Below the pieces are notes generated by a model. The model searched no databases and was not told the DNA's origin. It was given only the letters and a program-made list of their open reading frames with translations. From Nakamurella multipartita DSM 44233 (GTDB taxonomy: Bacteria > Actinomycetota > Actinomycetes > Mycobacteriales > Nakamurellaceae): 64,000 nucleotides of DNA. Below are positions 33,439 to 41,938 of the stretch, piece after piece. A program made the position numbers and the translations under genes. Where the stretch lies: assembly GCF_000024365.1 (NCBI RefSeq), contig NC_013235.1:1-64000 (forward strand), read 5' to 3'. Positions within the stretch are counted from its first letter, which is position 1. Each line of letters begins with the position of its first letter.

Positions 33439-34202
33439 TGGGGTACCCGCCCGTCGAGACCGCCCGCCGCGCTGGCGGCGACCGCGGTCCGACGCCCCCG
33501 GCGAGCACCCGATCGCCGGCGAATCCGGCGCCGGCGGCTCGGCCCGCCCGCCCGGGCAACCGGGGCGAGAAACTGCGGCTGACGGTCGCCCTGCTGCTCA
33601 CCGTCGGTGCCGTCGTGCTGCTCGGCACGATGGACGACTCGTCGGACTCCGCGCAGGCCGGTGCGGTCCGGTGCGAATCGAGCGACCCGGTGGCCGACCT
33701 GAGCCCGGTGCAGAGCCGCAACGCGCGGATCGTCACCGGGGTCGCCCGGGAGCGCGGACTGGATCAGCCGGCCGCCGAGATCGCGGTGGCGACCGCCCTG
33801 GCCGAGACCGGCCTGATCAACTTCGCCAACGACGGCACCTCCGAGCTGTACGCCTCGGAGATCAACCGTCCACTCACCGACATCGAGCGGGAGGTGGCGC
33901 GGCGGTCATTGGACTACCCGCACGACGAGGTCGGCAACAACCTGGACTCCATCGGCCTGTTCCAGCAGCGCCCGACCACCGGGTGGGGGGCGCCGGAGAA
34001 GCTGATCGACCCGGCATCGGCGGCCGGCCTGTTCTACGACAAGCTGCTGCGGATCGAGAACTGGCCGTCCGGGGTGCCCTGGCAGGTTGCCCAGAAGGTG
34101 CAGAGCTCGCCGTCGGCCAACGGCGAGATCTACCAGGCCGCCTACGCCCGTGCGGTGACCGTGGTCGGCGCCCTGTGGGCCGAGTCCGGCTGTCCGGCCT
34201 GA
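33438..34202 (+). CDS. Membrane-anchored lysozyme-like (transglycosylase-fold) protein
   Basis: The product (254 residues from ATG 33438) has a Pro/Ala-rich cytoplasmic start, one membrane segment LTVALLLTVGAVVLLG (about 50-65), and an outer domain with ARIVTGVARERGLDQPAAEIAVATALAETGL and DSIGLFQQRPTTGWG. The Glu after ALA and the SxGLFQQRP pattern resemble the goose-lysozyme/transglycosylase fold common in Streptomyces secreted proteins. A role in peptidoglycan turnover is likely but unproved. The frame stays open upstream to 33156 without a supported start; the TGATG overlap with a short ORF suggests coupled initiation. Confidence 0.68.
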   Translation: MGYPPVETARRAGGDRGPTPPASTRSPANPAPAARPARPGNRGEKLRLTVALLLTVGAVVLLGTMDDSSDSAQAGAVRCESSDPVADLSPVQSRNARIVTGVARERGLDQPAAEIAVATALAETGLINFANDGTSELYASEINRPLTDIEREVARRSLDYPHDEVGNNLDSIGLFQQRPTTGWGAPEKLIDPASAAGLFYDKLLRIENWPSGVPWQVAQKVQSSPSANGEIYQAAYARAVTVVGALWAESGCPA

Positions 34203-34239
34203 CCGGGCGGCGCCCCGATGGTTCCGGTGCGCCGCCCGG
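34203..34239. terminator. Bidirectional hairpin between convergent genes
   Basis: CCGGGCGGCGC (34203-34213) and GCGCCGCCCGG (34229-34239) form a perfect 11-bp stem with a 15-nt loop, immediately after the wall-hydrolase stop and 14 bp before the end of the convergent transporter gene. There is no T-run; it could stall transcription from both sides. Confidence 0.55.
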
Positions 34240-34252
34240 GCCCATGGTGCGC

Positions 34253-34924
34253 TCAGCCCACCAGTGACTTGTTGGGCAGGACCGGCCGGCCGAAGGTGGA
34301 GCTGAGCACGCCGGCCAGGCACAGGTACCAGGCCATCGCTCCGGCCAGCAGGCCGGCGAAGCCACCGGCCCGGGTCAGGCCGGTGATGCCGTTGAGCGCG
34401 CCGAATCCGAGCAGGAAGAACGCCACCACGACGACCGCGAACAGGGCGGCCAGCACCGCGGTGGTCCGCAGCGAGCCCAGGAACATCAGCACGGTGAAGA
34501 TGCCCCAGCAGATCAGCAGCCAGCCGGCGGCGACACCGTGCTGCTCGGCCGGGATGCCCCCGGCGTAGAAGGTCAGGTAGGCCCAGAACGAGAGCCAGAA
34601 GGCGCCGTAGGACGTGAACACCGTCGCGCCGAAGACGTTGCCCTTCTTGAATTCCCACATGCCGGCCAGCAGTTGGGCGAGGCCGCCGTAGGCCAGGGCC
34701 ACGCCGAGCACGACCGGTTCGGCGGCCACCGGCATCAGGCCGGAATTGGCCAGGCTCAGCAGGAACGTGGTGAGCGCGAAGGCGGCCAGCCCCAGCGGGG
34801 CGGGGTCGGCGATCAGTTGGACCTGGGCCGAGGCCATCTCCCGGGCCTGGGCGACCCGTCCGGCGGTCGGGTCGGCGAGGTCGGGCATCAGGTCGGCATT
34901 GGGGTGGTCGACGATCGTGGTCAT
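34253..34924 (-). CDS. GPR1/FUN34/YaaH (SatP) family acetate transporter
   Basis: The 223-residue product has a cytoplasmic N-terminus and six membrane segments. It contains the family hallmark just before the first helix (DPAPLGLAAFALTTFLLSLAN; cf. NPAPLGL) and AYGGLAQLLAGMWEFKKGNVFGATVFTSYGAFW. SatP proteins carry acetate and succinate. ATG 34924 is preceded by AGGAG with a 7-nt spacer. Being next to an acyl-CoA synthetase gene in the same orientation fits short-chain acid uptake and activation, although 250 bp and a repeat element separate them. Confidence 0.93.
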   Translation of the reverse strand: MTTIVDHPNADLMPDLADPTAGRVAQAREMASAQVQLIADPAPLGLAAFALTTFLLSLANSGLMPVAAEPVVLGVALAYGGLAQLLAGMWEFKKGNVFGATVFTSYGAFWLSFWAYLTFYAGGIPAEQHGVAAGWLLICWGIFTVLMFLGSLRTTAVLAALFAVVVVAFFLLGFGALNGITGLTRAGGFAGLLAGAMAWYLCLAGVLSSTFGRPVLPNKSLVG

Positions 34925-35003
34925 GAGCTGACTCCTGGGTTGGGGGGAGCTGCGGATGGGGTGCGGCCCGGATCGGGCCGGTCTTGGCGAGCGCTCGAGT
35001 GTC

Positions 35004-35083
35004 GCGCGGATCAACTGCGGCTGCGCGGATGAAACAGCAGTGCTTGTGACGCCTGGGACGGGAGTCGACGACTTGATCCGCGC
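35004..35083 (-). repeat. 80-bp palindromic-ended repeat, copy B
   Basis: This copy has perfect 11-bp terminal inverted repeats, GCGCGGATCAA (35004-35014) and TTGATCCGCGC (35073-35083). Its reverse complement aligns without gaps to the 80-bp copy at 36912-36991 with 62 of 80 positions identical (counted by hand). It sits downstream of the acyl-CoA synthetase gene in the 250-bp gap 34925-35174; no gene is seen there. Confidence 0.8.
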
Positions 35084-35174
35084 AGGGGGTCTGTCGGCGC
35101 CGCCGCCAATGCGGTGGATGGGCCGGATCGGCCGGAGTTCGGCCCGCGGCGCCGCTGGGGCGCCGCGGCAGCGG

Positions 35175-36800
35175 CTACGGGGCGGTGGCGAGCACGCGAG
35201 CGGCCGGGTCGGTCGCCCGCAGCTCGTTCTTGCGGATCTTGCCGGTGGCGGTCCGGGGCAGGACGTCGACGAAGATCACCTCGTCCGGCACCTTGAACTT
35301 GGCGATCAATCCCTTGACGTGGTCCAGGATCGCGGCCGAGCTGACCTCGACGCCCGGCCGCACGACGACGAACGCCCGCGGCCGTTCGCCCCACTTCACG
35401 CTGGGCATGCCGATCACCGCGGCCTCGGCCACGGCCGGATGGGAGAGCACGGCGTTCTCGACCTCAATGGTCGAGATGTTCTCGCCACCGGAGATGATGA
35501 TGTCCTTGGCCCGGTCCTTGAGCTCGATGTACCCGTCGGGGTGCATCACGCCCAGGTCGCCGCTGTGGAACCAGCCACCGCGGAACGCCTGCTCGGTGGC
35601 CGCGTCGTCCTTGAAGTAGCCGGCCATCACATTGTTGCCGCGCAGGACGATCTCGCCGATCGTGATGCCGTCCGCGGGCACGTCGACAAGTTGCTCGTCG
35701 ACCACCCGGGCCGACTCGGCCTGCAGCATGCCCACGCCCTGCCGGGACAGTCGCCGGGCCCGATCGGCCGGCGGCAGGTCGTCCCACTCCCGCTGGTACT
35801 CGCAGATGGTGAACGGCCCGTAGACCTCGGTGAGCCCGTAGACGTGCACCACGGTCACGCCCAACCGGTCGAGCTTCTCGATGACCGTCGGCGACGGCGG
35901 TGCCCCCGCGGTGGTGATCCGCATCGGCCGGTCCAGCGGATGGGCCTGCCCGGCGTCGGCGATGATGCTGCACACCGTCGGAGCGCCACACAGGTGGGTC
36001 ACGCCGAGCCCGTCCAGGGCCGACCAGACGGCGTCCGCCCGGACGGCGCGCAGGCACACGTGAGTGGCGCCGGCGCCGGTGACCGCCCAGGGGGTGCACC
36101 AGCCGTTGCAGTGGAACATCGGCAGCGTCCACAGGTAGACCGAGTCCCCGGTGAACTGGTTGTGCACGATCTCGCCGAACGAGTTCAGGTAGGCGCCGCG
36201 GTGGGTGTACATGACGCCCTTGGGTTTTCCGGTGGTCCCCGAGGTGTAGTTGATCGAGATGACGGTCCGTTCGTCGGCCACCGTCCACGGCAGCGGGGCG
36301 GCGGCCGGGTCGGCCTCGGCCAGGAACGAGGCGTACGACTGCTGGCCGACATCCAGGCCGCTGGCGGCCAGACCGAATTCGGCGTCGGCGATCTCGATCA
36401 CCCCGGTCAGGGCGGGCGCGGCGGCCAGCGAGTTGCCCACCGTGGCGACCAGCTCGGCGTCCACGAACAGCAACTTGGCCTCGGAATGGTTGAGGATGTA
36501 GTCGATCTCGGCCTTGGCCAGCCGGGAGTTCAGGGCCACCAGCACTCCACCGGCCAGCGGCACCGCGAAGTGCGCGATGAGCATCTCGGGCACGTTGGGG
36601 GCCAGGAACACCACCCGGTCGCCCGGCTCGATCCTGGCCCGCAGCGCCTGCGCGAGACGTTGGGCGGCGTCGGCAAATTCGGCGTAGCTGTAGCGGCGGG
36701 CGCCGTAGACGATGGCCGGTTTGGTCGGATACACCTCGGCCGAGCGCTGCAGGAAACGCAAGGGGGTGAGCGGGGAATCGTTGGCGGTGGAGCTGATCAT
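35175..36800 (-). CDS. AMP-dependent acyl-CoA synthetase (FadD-like)
   Basis: The enzyme activates a carboxylic acid through acyl-AMP to acyl-CoA. The 541-residue product contains the AMP-binding P-loop INYTSGTTGKPKGVMYTHRG (about 170-190), YGLTEVYGP (motif A5-like) and the C-terminal hinge/catalytic region GYIELKDRAKDIIISGGENIS with the closing TATGKIRKNELR lysine. This matches medium- or long-chain fatty acid ligases more than acetyl-CoA synthetase, which is longer. ATG 36800 has AAAGGAG seven nt upstream. It lies between two inverted 80-bp repeats and is followed by an acetate transporter; the gene upstream is an acyl-CoA dehydrogenase on the same strand. Confidence 0.92.
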   Translation of the reverse strand: MISSTANDSPLTPLRFLQRSAEVYPTKPAIVYGARRYSYAEFADAAQRLAQALRARIEPGDRVVFLAPNVPEMLIAHFAVPLAGGVLVALNSRLAKAEIDYILNHSEAKLLFVDAELVATVGNSLAAAPALTGVIEIADAEFGLAASGLDVGQQSYASFLAEADPAAAPLPWTVADERTVISINYTSGTTGKPKGVMYTHRGAYLNSFGEIVHNQFTGDSVYLWTLPMFHCNGWCTPWAVTGAGATHVCLRAVRADAVWSALDGLGVTHLCGAPTVCSIIADAGQAHPLDRPMRITTAGAPPSPTVIEKLDRLGVTVVHVYGLTEVYGPFTICEYQREWDDLPPADRARRLSRQGVGMLQAESARVVDEQLVDVPADGITIGEIVLRGNNVMAGYFKDDAATEQAFRGGWFHSGDLGVMHPDGYIELKDRAKDIIISGGENISTIEVENAVLSHPAVAEAAVIGMPSVKWGERPRAFVVVRPGVEVSSAAILDHVKGLIAKFKVPDEVIFVDVLPRTATGKIRKNELRATDPAARVLATAP

Positions 36801-36911
36801 GACGGGACTCCTTTGTCGGGCTGATCGTCGGTCGGGCTGATCGTGTGGTCGGGCCGATCGGTCGGGGGACCGGTCGGGATCGGTCAGGGGATCGGTCGGG
36901 AGATCAGGACT

Positions 36912-36991
36912 GCGCGGATGAAGTCGTTGACTCAAGGCCCATGCGTCACATCCGGGGCCGGATGATCCGCGCGGCGGTAGTTGATCCGCGC
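36912..36991 (+). repeat. 80-bp palindromic-ended repeat, copy A
   Basis: Inverted partner of the copy at 35004-35083, with ends GCGCGGATGAA (36912-36922, one mismatch) and TTGATCCGCGC (36981-36991). Shared blocks are AAGTCGT, GACTC, GCGTCACA and ATCCGCGC. It lies in the 223-bp gap between the acyl-CoA synthetase and the acyl-CoA dehydrogenase; the adjoining 36810-36905 is an irregular series of GATCGGTCGGG-like words. Confidence 0.8.
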
Positions 36992-37036
36992 GGTCAGGCG
37001 AAGGCGGTCGTTGATCCGCGCGGTCAGGCGAAGGCG
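36981..37036. repeat. 26-bp direct repeat duplicating repeat end plus gene end
   Basis: Identical 26-bp segments at 36981-37006 and 37011-37036, period 30 bp. Each contains TTGATCCGCGC, the end of the 80-bp element, followed by the last bases of the acyl-CoA dehydrogenase gene, so the gene's 3' end has been partially duplicated with the repeat end. Confidence 0.85.
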
Positions 37037-38223
37037 CTGATGCCGGTCAGGTCGCGACCGATGAGCAGGGCCTGGATGCTCTCGGTGCCCTCGTAGGTGT
37101 GCAGGGACTCGACGTCGGCCATGTGCCGGATGACGTGGTTCTCCAGCAGGATCCCGTTGCCGCCGAGCATGTCCCGGGCGATCGCGGCCAGCTCGCGGGC
37201 GCCGCGGGTGTTGGTGTACTTGGCCAGCGCGGCCTGGGTGGGGGTGAGGGTGCCGGCCTGGTCCAGGGCGGCCAGGTGCCGGCAGGTCAACTGCATGGTG
37301 GTCAGGGTGGCCAGCATCCGGGTCAGCCGTTCCTGCACCAGCTGGAACGAGGCCAGCGGTTTGCCGAACTGGATGCGGGTCCGGGAGTAGGTCAGCGCCG
37401 CCTCGAACACCGCGGTGGCGTGCCCCAGCGCGGCCCAGGCGACTCCCAGGCGGGTGGCCAGCAGCACCCGGGAGGCGTCCTTGAAGCTGTGCGTGCCGGG
37501 CAGCACCGCGTCCAGCGGCACCCGCACGTCGGTCAGCGTGATGTGGGCCTGATGGATGGCCCGCAGCGAGGCCTTGCCCCGGATCGTCTCGCCCCGGTAC
37601 CCGGGGGTGTCCTGCTCGACCAGGAAGCCGCGGACGTGACCCTGCTCGTCGCGGGCCCAGACCACGGTGACGTCACCGACCGAACCATTGCCGATCCAGC
37701 GCTTGCACCCGTTGATCACCCAGCCGTCACCGTCACGGACCGCGGTCGTCTCCAACGCCACCGAGTCCGAACCGTGAGTCGGTTCGGTGAGGGCGAACGC
37801 GCCCAACTTCTCCCCGCGGGCCAGCGGGACCAGCCACCGCGCCTGCTGCTCGGCGCTACCGAACAACGCGATGGAGCGCAGGGCCAGACCGCCCTGGACG
37901 GCAATGACGGTGCCCATCGACCCGTCTCCGCGGGAGATCTCCATGTTGACCAGGCCGGCGGCCAGCGGCGACATCGGCGTCAGGCCGGGTCCGACCACCC
38001 CGTCGGTGAGCAGGTCCAGCTCGCCCAGCCGGCGGGCCAGGTGAAGCGGGTACTCGCCCTGGTCCCACGCCTGGTTGACCTCGGCCAGGGTGTCCTCGGC
38101 GAAGGTCCGGGCCCGCTTCCAGAACAGCCGATCCGCCTCGGGAACGTCGGCGAAGACCGCGTAGTAGTCGGTGTCCAGGGCGGTCGGGGGGCTGTCGTGG
38201 TCGGGCGCCGTCGGCATGGTCAT
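37024..38223 (-). CDS. Acyl-CoA dehydrogenase, glutaryl-CoA-dehydrogenase-like
   Basis: This flavoenzyme family introduces a double bond in acyl-CoA. The 399-residue product shows the FAD/substrate motifs GAFALTEPTHGSDS and DGWVINGCKRWIGNG, the arginine region YSRTRIQFGKPLASFQLVQERL and the C-terminal catalytic segment YEGTESIQALLIGRDLTGISAFA. That ending strongly resembles the glutaryl-CoA dehydrogenase group (YEGT...I.ALI.GR..TGI.AF), but glutaryl specificity is not provable by eye. ATG 38223 has AGGA eight nt upstream. It is divergent from a MarR gene and upstream of the acyl-CoA synthetase on its strand. Confidence 0.92.
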   Translation of the reverse strand: MTMPTAPDHDSPPTALDTDYYAVFADVPEADRLFWKRARTFAEDTLAEVNQAWDQGEYPLHLARRLGELDLLTDGVVGPGLTPMSPLAAGLVNMEISRGDGSMGTVIAVQGGLALRSIALFGSAEQQARWLVPLARGEKLGAFALTEPTHGSDSVALETTAVRDGDGWVINGCKRWIGNGSVGDVTVVWARDEQGHVRGFLVEQDTPGYRGETIRGKASLRAIHQAHITLTDVRVPLDAVLPGTHSFKDASRVLLATRLGVAWAALGHATAVFEAALTYSRTRIQFGKPLASFQLVQERLTRMLATLTTMQLTCRHLAALDQAGTLTPTQAALAKYTNTRGARELAAIARDMLGGNGILLENHVIRHMADVESLHTYEGTESIQALLIGRDLTGISAFA

Positions 38224-38405
38224 CAGCGGGATCCTCGTCGTCGAGTGGGAGTGAAGCGGGGGAGCGGCTGGACTTCTCTATAGTGACTGAGACTGAGTGC
38301 CAAGACAATGGAATCGCGTCTCATGTGAGCAGACCCACGTGGGTACCGATGAGTGCCGGGGGGTGGCCGAGTCGACTACGGGTGCGGATCAGTGGCCCGA
38401 TCGTG

Positions 38406-38436
38406 ATTGACGTCAATAGTTGCGTGGGTGATACCT
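38406..38436 (+). promoter_or_regulatory. Promoter and palindromic operator for the MarR gene
   Basis: TTGACG (38407-38412) and GATACC (38430-38435) are spaced 17 bp. The -35 box lies inside the perfect 12-bp palindrome ATTGACGTCAAT (38406-38417), a likely binding site for the MarR regulator itself. Transcription would begin about 38442-38445, at the GTG start. The rest of the divergent gap 38224-38405 has no gene. Confidence 0.6.
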
Positions 38437-38444
38437 TCACGTCC

Positions 38445-38987
38445 GTGAAAGCAACCTGTGCCGAGGTGCTGCTGGACGTCCTGGAGGCGTTCGTCGGGCA
38501 TCTGCACTGCGGCGCCCAGAACGGGGGCATCGACGCCCTGCGGACCGCGGACCTGACGTTCTCGCAGATCCGCACGCTGCTCACGCTCACCCAGAACCCG
38601 GAGCCGGTGCCGATCCACGAGATCGCCACCAGCCTGGAGCTGTCCGTGGCCACCGCCGGTCGCAACGTCGATCAGCTGGTGCGGGCCGGCCTGGTCGAAC
38701 GGCACGAGGACGATCTCGATCGCCGGATCAAACGGATCTCGCTGAGCCCCGCGGGGCTCGACCTGATCGCCACCTTCAAAGCCGGGCAGCGCCGCTCGGC
38801 CCTGCGCATCCTGTCCGCCGTCGGCGTCGACGAGACTCGACGGCTGATCGATGCCCTGCGGCCGGTCGTGGAAAAACTCGGTTGCCCGAGCCGGCCCCAC
38901 CCGGAAGCCTCGCTCCCGGAAACGCCGCGGCCGCAGACCCCGCAGCCATCCCCGTTCCCCCCGTTACGGCAGGAGATCCCTGTATGA
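38445..38987 (+). CDS. MarR-family transcriptional regulator
   Basis: The 180-residue product (from GTG 38445) has the MarR winged-helix plan: helix LLDVLEAFVGHLH, recognition region IHEIATSLELSVATAGRNVDQLVRAGLVER and the wing ERHEDDLDRRIKRISLSPAGLDLI with the signature D.R. The last 35 residues are a Pro-rich tail. Upstream in-frame GTG codons exist, but the promoter placement supports 38445 and a leaderless mRNA. Its stop overlaps the start of the efflux gene (ATGA, 38984-38987), so it probably represses the pair by binding the palindrome at its own promoter and is released by a pump substrate. Confidence 0.9.
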   Translation: MKATCAEVLLDVLEAFVGHLHCGAQNGGIDALRTADLTFSQIRTLLTLTQNPEPVPIHEIATSLELSVATAGRNVDQLVRAGLVERHEDDLDRRIKRISLSPAGLDLIATFKAGQRRSALRILSAVGVDETRRLIDALRPVVEKLGCPSRPHPEASLPETPRPQTPQPSPFPPLRQEIPV

Positions 38988-40609
38988 GTCCCAAGCATGC
39001 CGCCCCCGAACCCGGGGCGGTCGACGGGAGCGCCCCGCCCCCCCAGTTGACCAAGAACCAGTTGACCAAGAACCCGGCCCCCACCCCGGTCGCTGCCGAC
39101 GACGACAAGCTGGACGGCACCGTCTGGCGGATCGCCGGCGTCGTGGTCCTGGGCGCGATCATGTCCATCCTGGACGTGACCGTGGTCAGCGTTGCGCTGC
39201 CGACGTTCCAGACCACCTTCGACGCCAGCTACGCCACCGTCGCCTGGACGATGACCGGCTACACGCTGGCCCTGGCCACCGTTATCCCGCTGACCGGCTG
39301 GGCGGCCGACCGGTTCGGCACCAAGCGCCTGTACATGCTGGCGTTGACGTTGTTCCTGCTCGGCTCCATCGCCTGCGGTCTGGCCTGGAGCATCGAGTCG
39401 CTCATCGCCTTCCGGGTCCTGCAGGGCCTGGGCGGCGGCATGTTGATGCCGCTGGGCATGACGATCATGACCCACGCGGCCGGCCCGCACCGGATCGGCC
39501 GGGTGATGGCCGTGCTGGGCGTGCCGATGCTGCTCGGCCCGATCTTCGGCCCGATCCTGGGTGGCTGGCTGATCGAGACCGCCAGCTGGCATTGGATTTT
39601 CTTCATCAACGTGCCGATCGGCATCGTCGCGCTGATCGCCGCCTGGCGGGTGCTGGCCAAGGACGAACCGTCGCCGTCGGAATCGTTCGACTTCGTCGGC
39701 ATGCTGCTGCTCTCGCCCGGTCTGGCGCTGTTCCTGTTCGGCGTCTCGACCATTCCCGAGGAAGGCACCTTCGCCTCGGCCAAGGTGATCATCCCATTGG
39801 TGGTCGGGCTGCTGCTGATGACCGGCTTTGTCTTCCACGCCCTGCGCCGCCAGGATCACCCGTTGATCGACCTGCACCTGTTCAAGCGCAAGCAGATGTC
39901 GGTCTCGGTCATCACCATGTCGCTGTTCGCCATCGCGTTCTTCGGCGCGATGCTGCTGCTGCCCACCTATTTCATCCAGGTCCGGGAGGAGAGCACGCTG
40001 ACCGCGGGGCTCCTGCTGGCTCCGCAGGGCATCGGCGCCATGCTGACCATGCCGATCGCCGGTCGCCTGACCGACAAGATGGGTCCGGGCAAGTTCGTCA
40101 TCACCGGCCTGTTCCTGATCCTGATCGGGATGAGCGTGTTCACCCAGATCAGCTCGACCACGCCGATTCCGCTGCTGCTCGGGGCGCTGTTCATCAACGG
40201 CCTGGGCATGGGCATGACGATGATGCCGATCATGACGGCGGCCCTGGCCACCCTGCGGCACGCCGAGGTGGCCCGGGGCTCGACACTGATGAACATCGTG
40301 CAGCAGTCGGCCGCCTCGGTCGGTACCGCGGTGATGTCGGTCATCCTGACCAACCAGTTCCTGAGCAAGCCGGCGATTCAGGCGGCCAAGGCCGCTCAGG
40401 AGAATCCGGCGGCGATGGCCAACGTGCCGCCGGACGTGCTGGCCCAGGCCAAGGCCCAGGTGCAGGAGCAGATGGCCGAGGCCTTCGGCACCACCTTCTG
40501 GGTGGCGCTGGCCATCCTGGTGGTCACCCTGATCCCGGCGTTCATGCTGCCCCGCAAGGCCCGGGAGACCGTCGGCGAGGAGCCGGCGGCGCCGGTGGTC
40601 CTGCACTGA
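38984..40609 (+). CDS. DHA2-family drug:H+ antiporter (EmrB/QacA type)
   Basis: The 541-residue product has about 14 membrane segments and the MFS motifs: ILDVTVVSVALPTFQ in helix 1, GWAADRFGTKRLYMLALTLF (motif A, loop 2-3) and GPIFGPILGGWLIE (antiporter motif C, helix 5). A Gln/Glu/Ala-rich loop lies before the last helix. These pumps export lipophilic compounds using the proton gradient. ATG 38984 has AGGAG at 38971-38975 and overlaps the MarR stop by 4 bp, the standard regulator-pump arrangement. Confidence 0.93.
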   Translation: MSPKHAAPEPGAVDGSAPPPQLTKNQLTKNPAPTPVAADDDKLDGTVWRIAGVVVLGAIMSILDVTVVSVALPTFQTTFDASYATVAWTMTGYTLALATVIPLTGWAADRFGTKRLYMLALTLFLLGSIACGLAWSIESLIAFRVLQGLGGGMLMPLGMTIMTHAAGPHRIGRVMAVLGVPMLLGPIFGPILGGWLIETASWHWIFFINVPIGIVALIAAWRVLAKDEPSPSESFDFVGMLLLSPGLALFLFGVSTIPEEGTFASAKVIIPLVVGLLLMTGFVFHALRRQDHPLIDLHLFKRKQMSVSVITMSLFAIAFFGAMLLLPTYFIQVREESTLTAGLLLAPQGIGAMLTMPIAGRLTDKMGPGKFVITGLFLILIGMSVFTQISSTTPIPLLLGALFINGLGMGMTMMPIMTAALATLRHAEVARGSTLMNIVQQSAASVGTAVMSVILTNQFLSKPAIQAAKAAQENPAAMANVPPDVLAQAKAQVQEQMAEAFGTTFWVALAILVVTLIPAFMLPRKARETVGEEPAAPVVLH

Positions 40610-40635
40610 CAGTGAGGATGTAGGGGTGGATCGCC

Positions 40636-40800
40636 GTCGAGCTTCGGCTTGACTCGTGCCCTGACTGACCGTGGTGTCCTGAACGGGATGTGTCGGCCGG
40701 GGTTCGGCGGCGATCTCGGCACCTGCCGGACGGGCGTCGTGACCTTATAGGAGCCTGGCCAGAGGCCCCGTCACTGTCTTGTCCGCCCGCCCGACCGGCG
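40636..40800 (+). ncRNA. Candidate bridge RNA of the IS110 element
   Basis: IS110 recombinases are guided by a bridge RNA encoded in the long non-coding end. Here the 5' end carries a 7-bp hairpin with a UUCG tetraloop (GTCGAGC 40636-40642, GCTTGAC 40647-40653), then a GTGAC/GTCAC stem (40739-40743 with 40770-40774) enclosing a GGCC-AGA-GGCC hairpin. The enclosed loop includes ATAGGAGC, identical to the element's right end, as expected of a donor-binding guide. The RNA limits are guesses. Confidence 0.4.
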
Positions 40801-40843
40801 CGTGCCGCCCTTCCCGGTTCAGCGACAGGACGGCAGGTCAACG

Positions 40844-41938
40844 ATGACAGCAGTACAAGCGGAGCGACAAGCAGACTCATCGGCGGTCGAGGTGGTCGGC
40901 GGTGTGGACACCCATAAGGACACCCACACCGCGGCAGCGGTGGACACCGCGGGGCGGGTGTTGGGGTCGGCCCAGTTCCCCACCGACGCCGCCGGCTACC
41001 GGGCGTTGCTACGGTGGCTGCGCGGGTTCGGGACGCTGCTGCTGGTCGGTGTCGAGGGCACCGGTGTCTACGGGGCCGGCCTGGCCCGATTGCTGGCCGC
41101 CCAGGGCGTGGCCATGGTCGAGGTCGACCGGCCCGACCGCAAGGCCCGCCGGTGGCAGGGCAAATCCGATCCCGTCGATGCCGAGGCTCCGGCCCGGGCC
41201 GCGTTGGCCCGGGTGCGCACCGGGCTGCCCAAGCATCGAGACGGTCGTGTCGAGGCGCTGCGGGCATTGCGGGTGGCGCGCCGTTCGGCCGTCGGGCAAC
41301 GCGCTGACGTGCAGCGACAGATCAAGGCGCTGATCGTCACCGCACCGGAATCGCTGCGCGCCCAGCTGCGGGCGTTGCCCGACCGAGAACTGATCAAGGT
41401 CTGCGCCGACCAGCGGCCGGACCGTGCCGGTGCCGGCGATCCGGGCACGGCCACCAAGATCGCGCTGCGCTCTCTTGCTCGGCGCCACCGGGCGCTCAGC
41501 GTCGAGATCGCCGATCTCGACGAGCTGCTCGGTCCGCTCGTGGCCCAGATCAACCCCGGGCTGCTCGCACTCAAAGGCATCGGTCCCGACGTGGCCGGGC
41601 AGATGCTCGTCACGGCCGGCGAGAATGCCGACCGCCTCACCAACGAGGCCGCCTTCGCGATGCTGTGCGGCGTGGCGCCCTTGCCTGCTTCGTCGGGCAG
41701 GACGACCCGGCACCGGCTCAACCGCGGCGGAGACCGAGCCGCCAATAGCGCACTCTGGCGCATCGTCATCACCCGCATGGCCACCGACCAGAGAACCAAG
41801 AACTACATCGCCCGACGCACCGCCCAGGGGCTGACCAAGCCCGAGATCATCCGCTGCCTCAAGCGATATGTCGCCCGAGAAGTCTTCCTCGCGCTTACGT
41901 CCGCGTCCGCAGAAAAACGACCCGCCAAAGCAGCTTGA
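40844..41938 (+). CDS. IS110-family transposase (DEDD/serine recombinase)
   Basis: The 364-residue product has the N-terminal RuvC-like DEDD domain: GGVDTHKDTHTAAAVD (first Asp about 22), LLVGVEGTGVYG (Glu) and KSDPVDAEA (final Asp pair), then the C-terminal Tnp domain with LKGIGPDVAGQML and AMLCGVAPLPASSGRTTRHRLNRGG, where the catalytic Ser of IS110 enzymes lies. ATG 40844 follows GGCAGG. Length is within the family range and no frameshift is seen. Confidence 0.93.
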   Translation: MTAVQAERQADSSAVEVVGGVDTHKDTHTAAAVDTAGRVLGSAQFPTDAAGYRALLRWLRGFGTLLLVGVEGTGVYGAGLARLLAAQGVAMVEVDRPDRKARRWQGKSDPVDAEAPARAALARVRTGLPKHRDGRVEALRALRVARRSAVGQRADVQRQIKALIVTAPESLRAQLRALPDRELIKVCADQRPDRAGAGDPGTATKIALRSLARRHRALSVEIADLDELLGPLVAQINPGLLALKGIGPDVAGQMLVTAGENADRLTNEAAFAMLCGVAPLPASSGRTTRHRLNRGGDRAANSALWRIVITRMATDQRTKNYIARRTAQGLTKPEIIRCLKRYVAREVFLALTSASAEKRPAKAA

